Shown: positions 1 to 11,600 of the stretch, piece after piece
Layout of the letters: the number at the start of each line of letters is the position of its first letter
How positions within the stretch are numbered: the stretch's first letter is position 1
Assembly (NCBI RefSeq): GCF_004379255.2
Contig: NC_056052.1
Coordinates: 14,354,589-14,418,588, forward strand
Direction of reading: 5' to 3'
DNA: 64,000 nucleotides
From: Salvia splendens
Lineage: Eukaryota > Streptophyta > Magnoliopsida > Lamiales > Lamiaceae
Program-made: the position numbers and the translations under genes
The notes under the pieces: generated by a model
Database searches by the model: none
Told to the model about the DNA's origin: nothing
The model's input: only the letters and a program-made list of their open reading frames with translations

Positions 1-2467
1 AACACTTATAAATAGTGTTGTCCTTGTTTAAGGTTTAGGGTTTAGGGTTAAGGGTTTTTTTATAAAAAAAACTCCTGTATAAAGGAGAAAATTTAAAATG
101 ATATCAAGTGGCTCGTACTCGGCACCTCAAATAATTATGTCTATGCTCAATGCCGCTAGGGCAAAGGCTCTAGACGGGTTTAAAGTATAGGGTTTAGGGT
201 TTAGGGGTTAAGGTTTATGGTTAGGGATTAGGTTTAGGGTTTTTTAGACGATGGATTTTTGCCGGAAAACACAATTAACTAATTTTTGGAGCTTATTTTT
301 AATTTCTTAGTTTTCGTTTTGTTTCGTTTTGAGTTTAAAAATATTAATAGCAATTTTGAGAATAAATTTGAACTTCTAGTTTTCATTTTATTTCCTACTG
401 TGTTTTTAGAGTATTCTAAACAATTATAAATACAGTGATTTCCTTTAGTTTTGACTATAATATTTAGACAATGGACTAAGGCCAATTTTCTAGTCTTTAT
501 TTTCTTTTCTTTAGAGTATTTAGGGTTTTCTAAACTCTTATAAATAGTGTTGTCCTTGTTTTGAATACTGTTTTGGACAATGAATTTTGGACATTTCACA
601 TCATATAAGGAAAAAAATTAATTTACATTATTTTTGGATTATTATTTTTAATATTCTAGTTTTCGTTTCATTTCCTTGTGAGTTTTCGGGATTTTCGTAA
701 AACTTATAAATAGCGATGTACTTGTTTAGGGTTTAGGATTTGTGGTTTAGGGACAAGGTTTATGGTCTAGAGTTTAGGGTTTTGGACAATGGATTTTGGC
801 CGAATAACACAATTTACTGTATTAGGGGCCTAATTTTGATTTTACTAGTTTTCGTTTTATTTCATAATGAGTTTTTAGGGTATTCTACGCACTCATAAAT
901 ATCGATTTCTTTGTTTTGACTATATTTTTCAGAAAATGGATTACGGCCAATTCTCTAGTTTTCATTTTAATTCCTTTAGAGTTTTTAGGGTTTTCAAAAC
1001 TTTTTTATAAAGGCCATTGATATGACTACCTTTTTTGGACAATGGACTCTGGCCATTTCACATTGTACACGAAAAAAATAATTTAATTTATTGTGGCAAA
1101 ATTTTAAATTTTCTAGTTTTCATTTTTTGTTCCTTTTCAGTTTTAAGGATTTTCTAAACACTTAGAAATCGCGATGTCCGTGTTAGGGCCTAGGATTTAC
1201 GGTTTAGGGTTTGGGTTTAAGATTTTTAGACGTTGGATTTCGGTTGAAAAACACATTTTACTATTTTTTTGGGGCTTCATTTTTATTTTCGTAGCTTTCG
1301 TTGTATTTCCTTTCGAGTTTTTAATTTTTAATAGCAATTTTGGTGATAATTTTTATTTTCTAGTTTTTCGTTTTTTTCCTACTGAAATTTAAGGGTATTC
1401 TAAATACTTATAATTATTGATTTCTTTGATTTAACTATACTTTTCATACAATGGATTACGACCAATTTTCTAGTTTTCAATTTATTTCCTTTAGAGTTTT
1501 TAAGGTTTTCTAAATTCTATTAAAAAGTGTTGTTCTTGGTTTTACTACATTTTTTGGATAATGAATTTTGACTATTTCACATAATATAGGGAATAAAATT
1601 AATTTATTATTTTGTGATTATTTTTAATTTTCTAGATTTAATTTTATTTCCTTTTTCATTTTTTAGGATTTTCTAAACACTTATAATAGTGATGTTTTAG
1701 TTTAAGGTCTAGGGTTTAGGGTTTTTCTATAAAAAAAACTCATGTATAAAGGAGGAACTTAGAAATGATATCAAGAGGGCTCGAACTCGGCACCTCAAAA
1801 CAATAATGTTTAAGCTCCATGCCGCTAGGACAAAGGCTCTGGATGAATTTGGGTTTTGGGTTAGAGATTAGGTTTAGGGTTTTTTGACGATGGATTTTAG
1901 CCGGAAAACACAATTAACTGTTTTTTGAAGCTTATTTTTAATTTCTTAGTTTACGTTTTGTTTCGTTTTGAGTTTAAAAATTTTAATAGCAATTTTGGGA
2001 ATAAATTTGAACTTTCTGGTTTTCATTTTATTTCCTACTGTGTTTTTAGGGTATTCTAAACAATTATAAATAAAGTGATTTCCTTGAGTTTTGACTATAA
2101 TATTTAGACAATGGACTAAGGCCAATTTTCTAGCCTTTATTTTATTTTCTATTGAGTATTTAGGGTTTTCTAAACACTTATAAATAGTGATGTCCTTGTT
2201 TAAGGTTTAGGGTTAAGGGTTTTTTTATAAAAAAAACCCCTGTATAAAGGAGAAAATTTAAAATGATATCAAGATGGCTCGAACTCGGAACCTCAAATAA
2301 TAATGTCTAAGCTCAATGCCGCTAGGGCAAAGGCTCTAGACGGGTTTAGAGTATAGGGTTTAGGGTTTAGGGGTTAAGGTTTATGGTTAGGGATTAGGTT
2401 TAGGGTTTTTTAGACGATGGATTTTTGCCGAAAAACACAATTAACTAATTTTTGGAGCTTATTTTTT
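1..2467 (+). repeat. Long-form satellite (about 2.16 kb monomer), left segment
   Basis: This is T-rich satellite DNA made of related subunits, each carrying variants of CTTATAAATAGTGATGTCC and GGCCAATTTTCTAGTTTTC. SINE-like cores occur near 100 (type B), 1767 (type A) and 2265 (type B). The two type B cores are 2,165 bp apart, which gives the monomer length. Runs of TTTAGGG occur beside the cores, for example around 185-215 and 2355-2375. The segment ends where normal monomer sequence stops, just before a short filler and the solo LTR. The only open frames here are short and follow the repeat, so I see no gene. Confidence 0.93.
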
Positions 2468-2497
2468 TGGATTTTTGCCGAAAAACTCAAATAATAA
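2468..2497. other. 30-bp filler at satellite/LTR junction
   Basis: Normal monomer sequence stops near 2467. The next 30 bases combine two short pieces found elsewhere in the monomer: GGATTTTTGCCGAAAAAC, and CTCAAATAATAATGTC, which runs into the LTR end. Compared with the neighbouring monomer, about 236 bp of satellite is missing (equivalent to 7608-7843). This looks like an end-joining or recombination scar rather than a clean integration. Confidence 0.6.
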
Positions 2498-3162
2498 TGT
2501 CACGCCCGCCCACCCCAGGGGTGTTACAAACGAGGCGATCGTGACCAAGGGACAAACATTTAAGAATAGCATTTAAGGATAACAGTTCATAAGAAAGACT
2601 TAATTAGCTTAAAAGAATAATATATATATGAGTGTATGATACACAGAGTGCAAACTCGACTTTAGCTCCAAACAAATGGGAAAAACTCGAATAAAATCAG
2701 AGTGTCTTTTCAACAATCAGCAACTCGAGATAAAATTATCTCAACAATACTTGGCGGAAGCATTCGAGAGTAGAATACTATTATGTATGAAGACATAATA
2801 TATTCAGAAAGTTTTATTTACAATCTTCTTCACTTTCATGCTCAACACCCACCGCGCTCGTCACCGCTCAACCTGCACATAGAGAAAACATGCAGGGCTG
2901 AGTACTTGGTGTACTCAGTGGACACGTGCCAAAATATATTTTATAAAAATAGATTTTGTCAAGCCACTCTTTGAGTGAACTCGGGATTTTAGGAAAAGTC
3001 CGAGAACACTAAACATTTTTCTTTTCCTTTTTCAAAAGCGATCTTTCGATCTATTTTCCTGGAACATATGCCGTATCTGACAAACCCGATTTCACTATCT
3101 CTTGTTCATTCATCAGTCCATTCATCATTCATCTTTCCTTTCATCATTCATCATATCTTAAC

Positions 3163-3416
3163 ATTCAAGTGCCTGGGAAGTGGTTACCTCCCACGGTCAC
3201 CCATCAATCCATTCCATTCAAGTGCCGGGGAAGTGGTTACCTCCCACGGTCACCCATCAATCCATTCCATTCAAGTGCCGGGGAAGTGGTTACCTCCCAC
3301 GGTCACCCATCAATCCATTCCATTCATCATTCATCGTTCCTTTCATCATTCATCATATCTTAACATTCAAGTGCCTGGGAAGTGGTTACCTCCCACGGTC
3401 ACCCATCAATCCATTT
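3163..3416. repeat. 53-bp minisatellite inside the LTR
   Basis: Units beginning ATTCAAGTGCC start at 3163, 3216 and 3269, a period of 53 bp. A fourth unit begins at 3364 after a spacer that repeats the TCATCATTC-rich sequence also found just before the first unit. Each unit contains AAGTGGTTACCTCCCACGG. The units are nearly identical, so the expansion within the LTR is recent. The repeats are directly adjacent, with no unique spacers. Confidence 0.85.
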
Positions 3417-5288
3417 CATTCATCGTTGCAGTCAGATAGGCATAGTTCCAAAACAAAATATGGCTTGACATAACCTTTTCAACTTTATTTTTCTGTAAGA
3501 CCGTTTTTTTTTTTTTTTTACATAACTCATCTTTCTTTCATCAAAAGAAGCACATATAACCTTCAAAACTTCAAAACTTCATCTCTTTTTTTTTCGTCGT
3601 AAACGTATTTGGATCAAAACTCATTTCTATCGGTCAAAGCCGAACTCAAGAATCAACGCAGGCTACACTTCATAAGCAATCGTAAAGCAACACATAACAT
3701 CATATAATAACACCAAGCAAATAGCACTTTTCATAATACTTCACGTTAATTAGCAAGCTCGCACTTAACATCATATAATAAATAGAAAGCACATAAAACA
3801 ATTCTCATAACCACTTTATAGTAAACTAAAAACCTTCATAAAAACATTTTAGTTCGAAAGCTCACATAAATATACTTTTCGTAAAAAAAACTGTAACTTT
3901 AACAGAAAGCCCACCTCGTTTGCTTAAACCATTCAATATCCATTTAAGGCAACCCTCGTTCCTTGTGCTCACGTACACACAATAATCCTTGCCAACATCA
4001 CAACATAAGTCAGCCTTCCATAAACTCATTTTTTTCTATGCATGTCCTATCGTTCCTCTCTCATCGTTTTTCTCAATTTACCCAACCCAATGTTCAACAC
4101 AAGAGGGAAAAACACACCATAACATATTTCAAAGTGCAACACCTAACCACACCAATAAACACACTCCTTAGATATACATGCATCATATAACACCATATAT
4201 CTTGAAAATAAGCACTATTTTATTAAGGCATAAAACTGGCAGAACTGCGCGACCGTTTTGTAAAAATCACTAAAAATCCATCCGACCTCATATGAAGCTC
4301 AAATTTGGTCACAACACAGTAGACACATTCAAGTTCACCCAGTTAAAATTTCACACCGAAATCGTGTCATTTGGTCAGTCAAAACATTTATGCAACTCTC
4401 TGATCGGAACATAAAATTCTAGCAGCACTGCGCAGTTCATTTGAAAAATTCACCGTAAATTCATACGATGTCCAATAAGGCTGAAATTTTCACAAGACTC
4501 AGAAGACACTCCAAATTTTCATCTAGTTTAAGAATCAAATCGATCGGAGGTCATTTGGTCGGTCAAACAGATTTCGAAACATTCTGGCCGAGAACACAAG
4601 TTACTGGCAGAATTGCGCAGTCGACTTCAAACATTTTTCAAAAATACATTTTTCTACAAAAAGGGCTGAAATTTATACGAGACACAGAAATCACCTTGAA
4701 ATTTACTCAGTAAAATTTTCGTATCAAAATTCGACCGTTTGATCAGTAAAATACACGTCGGAATCCACTGTCCGAACACCACAAATTTCATACTCAAAAT
4801 TTCGAAATTTGAGTTTCTTCCACAATCATCCAAACAAAATTTTCTCATGCTTATTACACACAATCATGCTTGATAAGACTCTCTTAACATGTTTGCACAT
4901 AAACTTAGATCATTTACCAAGGATTCAAATCAAACTTCACACAACTTAATCAACAATAGCATAACTATCAAAGTTCTCAAGCAAACTCACTTTCCCACCG
5001 ATTAACTTTGCGATCTATGATTTCTACACCCTCTATATGCATGTAGGATTCAAGAATAAAGTTTCAATGAAGGAGATGAGAAGGAAATCTTAGTTATACC
5101 TTCTTGAATCAAGAAAACGAACGGTAGAAACAAACGTTGACACGATTCGTCCCTCTCCCTTCACTGCTGCCGCCGCTGCCACGAATCCGCCGTCGCGGAT
5201 CCGCCGCCATCGGCTTCTCCTCTCTCTTCTCTCTCTCGGATTCTCGATTGCGAAAGAAAAGAAAATGAAATGAAATGAAAGGAGGTTG

Positions 5289-5296
5289 TATTTATA
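5289..5296 (-). promoter_or_regulatory. Probable LTR TATA box
   Basis: The plus strand reads TATTTATA, which is TATAAATA on the minus strand. It sits about 385 bp inside the LTR from its TGTAACACC end. Downstream on the minus strand is a CT-rich stretch with TTTCATTTC repeats and CTCTCTC, like a transcribed leader. Whether it is active is unknown. Confidence 0.5.
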
Positions 5297-5680
5297 GAAA
5301 ATATTTTCATAAAAGACAAAAATTCACGTCTTTTCGTTTCGATGTGACGCGTAATTAATGCGGCGTTGAAAAACGTGCCTGATGTGACGTGGTTCTTATC
5401 CACTTGGAAAACGTGCCTGATGTGACGCGGTTCTTATCCAACTTTTCGTCTCGATTTGTTGTCGAAAGTGTATTTGATACGTGGTCTATTCTTTCGTGTA
5501 GGTATCATTTTGGGCTCGTAACAATTGGGTTTCAAATTGGGCTAGGAAGAATAATTGTTTGGCCTCAAAAGTGAAATACTTCTCTCGACAAAAGAAACAA
5601 GGTCGAAAAAATTTTCAAGTGCACAAACGACAGTCCTTTCAAGAACTCAATAAAAAGGTAGAAAAAGTCGGGGTGTTACA

Positions 5681-8600
5681 CTTATAAATAGTGTTGTCCT
5701 TGTTTTGAATACTGTTTTAGACAATGACTTTTGGACATTTCACATCATATAAGGAAAAAAATTAATTTACATTATTTTTGGATTATTATTTTTAATATTC
5801 TAGTTTTCGTTTCATTTCCTTGTGAGTTTTCGGGATTTTCGTAGCACTTATAAATAGTGATGTACTTGTTTAGGGTTTAGGATTTGTGGTTTAGGGACAA
5901 GGTTTATGGTCTAGAGTTTAGGGTTTTGGATTTGGCCGAATAACACAATTTACTGTATTTGGGGCCTAATTTTAATTTTACTAGTTTTCGTTTTATTTCA
6001 TAATGAGTTTTTAGGGTATTCTACGCACTCATAAATATCGATTTCTCTGTTTTGACTATATTTTTCAGAAAATGGATTACGGCCAATTCTCTAGTTTTCA
6101 TTTTAATTCCTTTAGAGTTTTTAGGGTTTTCAAAACTTTTTTAAAAAGGCCATTGATATGACTACGTTTTTTGGACAATGGACTCTGGCCATTTCACATT
6201 GTACACGAAAAAAATAATTTAATTTATTGTGGCAAAATTTAAAATTTTCTAGTTTTCATTTTTTGTTCCTTTTCAGTTTTAAGGATTTTCTAAGCACTTA
6301 TAAATCGCGATGTCCGTGTTAGGGCCTAGGATTTACATTTAAGGGTTTGGGTTTAAGATTTTTAGACGTTGGATTTCGGTTGTAAAACACATTTTACTAT
6401 TTTTTGGGGCTTCATTTTTATTTTCGTAGCTTTCGTTGTATTTCCTTTCAAGTTTTTAATTTTTAATAGCAATTTTGGTGATAATTTTTATTTTCCAGTT
6501 TTTCGTTTTTTTCCTACTGAAATATAAGGGTATTCTAAACACTTATAATTATCGATTTCTTTGATTTAACTATACTTTTCATACAATGGATTACGACCAA
6601 TTTTCTAGTTTTCAACTTATTTCCTTTAGAGTTTTTAAGGTTTTCTAAATTCTATTAAAAAGTGTTGTTCTTGGTTTTACTACATTTTTTGGATAATGAA
6701 TTTTGACTATTTCACATCATATAGGGAATAAAATTAATTTATTATTTTGTGATTATTTCTAATTTTCTAGATTTCATTTTATTTCCTTTTTCATTTTTTA
6801 GGATTTTCTAAACAATTATAATAGTGATGTTTTTGTTTAAGGTCTAGGGTTTAGGGTTTTTCTATAAAAAAACTCATGTATAAAGGAGGAAGTTAGAAAT
6901 GATATCAAGAGGGCTCGAACTCGGCACCTCAAAACAATAATGTTTAAGCTCCATGCCGCTAGGACAAAGGCTCTGGATGAGTTTGGGTTTTGGGTTAGAG
7001 ATTAGGTTTAGGGTTTTTTGACGATGGATTTTAGCCGGAAAACACAATTAACTGTTTTTTGAAGCTTATTTTTAATTTCTTAGTTTACGTTTTGTTTCGT
7101 TTTGAGTTTTAAAATTTTAATAGCAATTTTGGGAATAAATTTTAACTTTCTGGTTTTCATTTTATTTCCTACTGTGTTTTTATGGTATTCTAAACAATTA
7201 TAAATATAGTGATTTCCTTGAGTTTTGACTATAATATTTAGACAATGGACTAAGGCCAATTTTCTAGCCTTTATTTTATTTTCTATTGAGTATTTAGGGT
7301 TTTCTAAACACTTATAAATAGTGATGTCCTTGTTTAAGGTTTAGGGTTTAGGGTTAAGGGTTTTTTTATAAAAAAAACCCCTGTATAAAGGAGAAAATTT
7401 AAAATGATATCAAGATGGCTCGAACTCGGAACCTCAAATAATAATGTCTAAGCTCAATGCCGCTAGGGCAAAGGCTCTAGACGGGTTTAGAGTATAGGGT
7501 TTAGGGTTTAGGGGTTAAGGTTTATGGTTAGGGATTAGGTTTAGGGTTTTTTAGACGATGGATTTTTGCCGAAAAACACAATTAACTAATTTTTGGAGCT
7601 TATTTTTAATTTCTTAGTTTTCGTTTTGTTTCGTTTTGAGTTTAAAAATATTAATAGCAATTTTGGGAATAAATTTGAACTTCTAGTTTTCATTTTATTT
7701 TCTACTGTGTTTTTAGAGTATTCTAAACAATTATAAATACAGTGATTTCCTTTAGTTTTGACTATAATATTTAGACAATGGACTAAGGCCAATTTTCTAG
7801 TCTTTATTTTCTTTTCTTTAGAGTATTTAGGGTTTTCTAAACTCTTATAAATAGTGTTGTCCTTGTTTTGAATACTGTTTTAGACAATGACTTTTGGACA
7901 TTTCACATCGTATAAGGAAAAAAATTAATTTACATTATTTTTGGATTATTATTTTTAATATTCTAGTTTTCGTTTCATTTCCTTGTGAGTTTTCGGGATT
8001 TTCGTAGCACTTATAAATAGTGATGTACTTGTTTAGGGTTTAGGATTTGTGGTTTAGGGACAAGGTTTATGGTCTAGAGTTTAGGGTTTTGGATTTGGCC
8101 GAATAACACAATTTACTGTATTTGGGGCCTAATTTTAATTTTACTAGTTTTCGTTTTATTTCATAATGAGTTTTTAGGGTATTCTACGCACTCATAAATA
8201 TCGATTTCTCTGTTTTGACTATATTTTTCAGAAAATGGATTACGGCCAATTCTCTAGTTTTCATTTTAATTCCTTTAGAGTTTTTAGGGTTTTCAAAACT
8301 TTTTTAAAAAGGCCATTGATATGACTACGTTTTTTGGACAATGGACTCTGGCCATTTCACATTGTACACGAAAAAAATAATTTAATTTATTGTGGCAAAA
8401 TTTAAATTTTCTAGTTTTCATTTTTTGTTCCTTTTCAGTTTTAAGGATTTTCTAAGCACTTATAAATCGCGATGTCCGTGTTAGGGCCTAGGATTTACAT
8501 TTAAGGGTTTGGGTTTAAGATTTTTAGACGTTGGATTTCGGTTGAAAAACACATTTTACTATTTTTTGGGGCTTCATTTTTATTTTCGTAGCTTTCGTTG

Positions 8601-11600
8601 TATTTCCTTTCAAGTTTTTAATTTTTAATAGCAATTTTGGTGATAATTTTTATTTTCCAGTTTTTCGTTTTTTTCCTACTGAAATATAAGGGTATTCTAA
8701 ACACTTATAATTATCGATTTCTTTGATTTAACTATACTTTTCATACAATGGATTACGACCAATTTTCTAGTTTTCAACTTATTTCCTTTAGAGTTTTTAA
8801 GGTTTTCTAAATTCTATTAAAAAGTGTTGTTCTTGGTTTTACTACATTTTTTGGATAATGAATTTTGACTATTTCACATCATATAGGGAATAAAATTAAT
8901 TTATTATTTTGTGATTATTTCTAATTTTCTAGATTTCATTTTATTTCCTTTTTCATTTTTTAGGATTTTCTAAACAATTATAATAGTGATGTTTTTGTTT
9001 AAGGTCTAGGGTTTAGGGTTTTTCTATAAAAAAAACTCATGTATAAAGGAGGAAGTTAGAAATGATATCAAGAGGGCTCGAACTCGGCACCTCAAAACAA
9101 TAATGTTTAAGCTCCATGCCGCTAGGACAAAGGCTCTGGATGAGTTTGGGTTTTGGGTTAGAGATTAGGTTTAGGGTTTTTTGACGATGGATTTTAGCCG
9201 GAAAACACAATTAACTGTTTTTTGAAGTTTATTTTTAATTTCTTAGTTTACGTTTTGTTTCGTTTTGAGTTTTAAAATTTTAATAGCAATTTTGGGAATA
9301 AATTTTAACTTTCTGGTTTTCATTTTATTTCCTACTGTGTTTTTAGGGTATTCTAAACAATTATAAATATAGTGATTTCCTTGAGTTTTGACTATAATAT
9401 TTAGACAATGGACTAAGGCCAATTTTCTAGCCTTTATTTTATTTTCTATTGAGTATTTAGGGTTTTCTAAACACTTATAAATAGTGATGTCCTTGTTTAA
9501 GGTTTAGGGTTAAGGGTTTTTTTATAAAAAAAACCCCTGTATAAAGGAGAAAATTTAAAATGATATCAAGATGGCTCGAACTCGGAACCTCAAATAATAA
9601 TGTCTAAGCTCAATGCCGCTAGGGCAAAGGCTCTAGACGGGTTTAGAGTATAGGGTTTAGGGTTTAGGGGTTAAGGTTTATGGTTAGGGATTAGGTTTAG
9701 GGTTTTTTAGACGATGGATTTTTGCCGAAAAACACAATTAACTAATTTTTGGAGCTTATTTTTAATTTCTTAGTTTTCGTTTTGTTTCGTTTTGAGTTTA
9801 AAAATATTAATAGCAATTTTGGGAATAAATTTGAACTTCTAGTTTTCATTTTATTTTCTACTGTGTTTTTAGAGTATTCTAAACAATTATAAATACAGTG
9901 ATTTCCTTTAGTTTTGACTATAATATTTAGACAATGGACTAAGGCCAATTTTCTAGTCTTTATTTTCTTTTCTTTAGAGTATTTAGGGTTTTCTAAACTC
10001 TTATAAATAGTGTTGTCCTTGTTTTGAATACTGTTTTAGACAATGACTTTTGGACATTTCACCTCATATAAGGAAAAAAATTAATTTACATTATTTTTGG
10101 ATTATTATTTTTAATATTCTAGTTTTCGTTTCATTTCCTTGTGAGTTTTCGGGATTTTCGTAGCACTTATAAATAGTGATGTACTTGTTTAGGGTTTAGG
10201 ATTTGTGGTTTAGGGACAAGGTTTATGGTCTAGAGTTTAGGGTTTTGGATTTGGCCGAATAACACAATTTACTGTATTTGGGGCCTAATTTTAATTTTAC
10301 TAGTTTTCGTTTTATTTCATAATGAGTTTTTAGGGTATTCTACGCACTCATAAATATCGATTTCTCTGTTTTGACTATATTTTTCAGAAAATGGATTACG
10401 GCCAATTCTCTAGTTTTCATTTTAATTCCTTTAGAGTTTTTAGGGTTTTCAAAACTTTTTTAAAAAGGCCATTGATATGACTACGTTTTTTGGACAATGG
10501 ACTCTGGCCATTTCACATTGTACACGAAAAAAATAATTTAATTTATTGTGGCAAAATTTAAATTTTCTAGTTTTCATTTTTTGTTCCTTTTCAGTTTTAA
10601 GGATTTTCTAAGCACTTATAAATCGCGATGTCCGTGTTAGGGCCTAGGATTTACATTTAAGGGTTTGGGTTTAAGATTTTTAGACGTTGGATTTCGGTTG
10701 AAAAACACATTTTACTATTTTTTGGGGCTTCATTTTTATTTTCGTAGCTTTCGTTGTATTTCCTTTCAAGTTTTTAATTTTTAATAGCAATTTTGGTGAT
10801 AATTTTTATTTTCCAGTTTTTCGTTTTTTTCCTACTGAAATATAAGGGTATTCTAAACACTTATAATTATCGATTTCTTTGATTTAACTATACTTTTCAT
10901 ACAATGGATTACGACCAATTTTCTAGTTTTCAACTTATTTCCTTTAGAGTTTTTAAGGTTTTCTAAATTCTATTAAAAAGTGTTGTTCTTGGTTTTACTA
11001 CATTTTTTGGATAATGAATTTTGACTATTTCACATCATATAGGGAATAAAATTAATTTATTATTTTGTGATTATTTCTAATTTTCTAGATTTCATTTTAT
11101 TTCCTTTTTCATTTTTTAGGATTTTCTAAACAATTATAATAGTGATGTTTTTGTTTAAGGTCTAGGGTTTAGGGTTTTTCTATAAAAAAACTCATGTATA
11201 AAGGAGGAAGTTAGAAATGATATCAAGAGGGCTCGAACTCGGCACCTCAAAACAATAATGTTTAAGCTCCATGCCGCTAGGACAAAGGCTCTGGATGAGT
11301 TTGGGTTTTGGGTTAGAGATTAGGTTTAGGGTTTTTTGACGATGGATTTTAGCCGGAAAACACAATTAACTGTTTTTTGAAGCTTATTTTTAATTTCTTA
11401 GTTTACGTTTTGTTTCGTTTTGAGTTTTAAAATTTTAATAGCAATTTTGGGAATAAATTTTAACTTTCTGGTTTTCATTTTATTTCCTACTGTGTTTTTA
11501 TGGTATTCTAAACAATTATAAATATAGTGATTTCCTTGAGTTTTGACTATAATATTTAGACAATGGACTAAGGCCAATTTTCTAGCCTTTATTTTATTTT

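Larger units (their letters stand above)
2498..5680 (-). mobile_element. Solo LTR of a plant Ty3/gypsy-type retrotransposon
   Basis: Read on the minus strand, the element starts TGTAACACCCCGAC (5680 downward) and ends GGGCGGGCGTGACA (at 2498), the TG...CA ends of an LTR. It is 3,183 bp, long but within the range of large plant Ty3-type LTRs. A minus-strand TATAAATA lies at 5289-5296, followed by a CT-rich leader, as expected for an LTR promoter. No gag-pol, primer-binding site or second LTR is present, so it is a solo LTR. The flanking five bases (AATAA and CTTAT) do not match, so there is no target-site duplication. Short frames inside, such as 3068-3439 and 5161-5403, are not convincing genes. 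Placement in a Tekay/Retand-like lineage is a guess from LTR style. Confidence 0.8.

Noticed and set aside
1174..1392. Hydrophobic plus-strand ORF (also 41104-41334) resembling a membrane peptide
   Set aside because: The Phe/Leu content comes from T-rich DNA, and the frame is broken in most monomers.
3163..3416. CRISPR-like array
   Set aside because: Units are directly adjacent without unique spacers, the setting is a plant retrotransposon LTR, and no cas genes exist here.
3068..3439. ORF over the minisatellite in the LTR
   Set aside because: It is the repeat read in one frame, with overlapping frames equally open, and lies antisense to the LTR.
4468..4713. Short ORFs in the LTR body (also 4654-4863 and 5389-5574)
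   Set aside because: They have no domain and lie in LTR sequence that normally encodes nothing.
5161..5403. Minus-strand ORF at the LTR promoter
   Set aside because: It spans the TATA box itself and ends in Ser/Gly/Ala-rich low-complexity sequence typical of an LTR leader.
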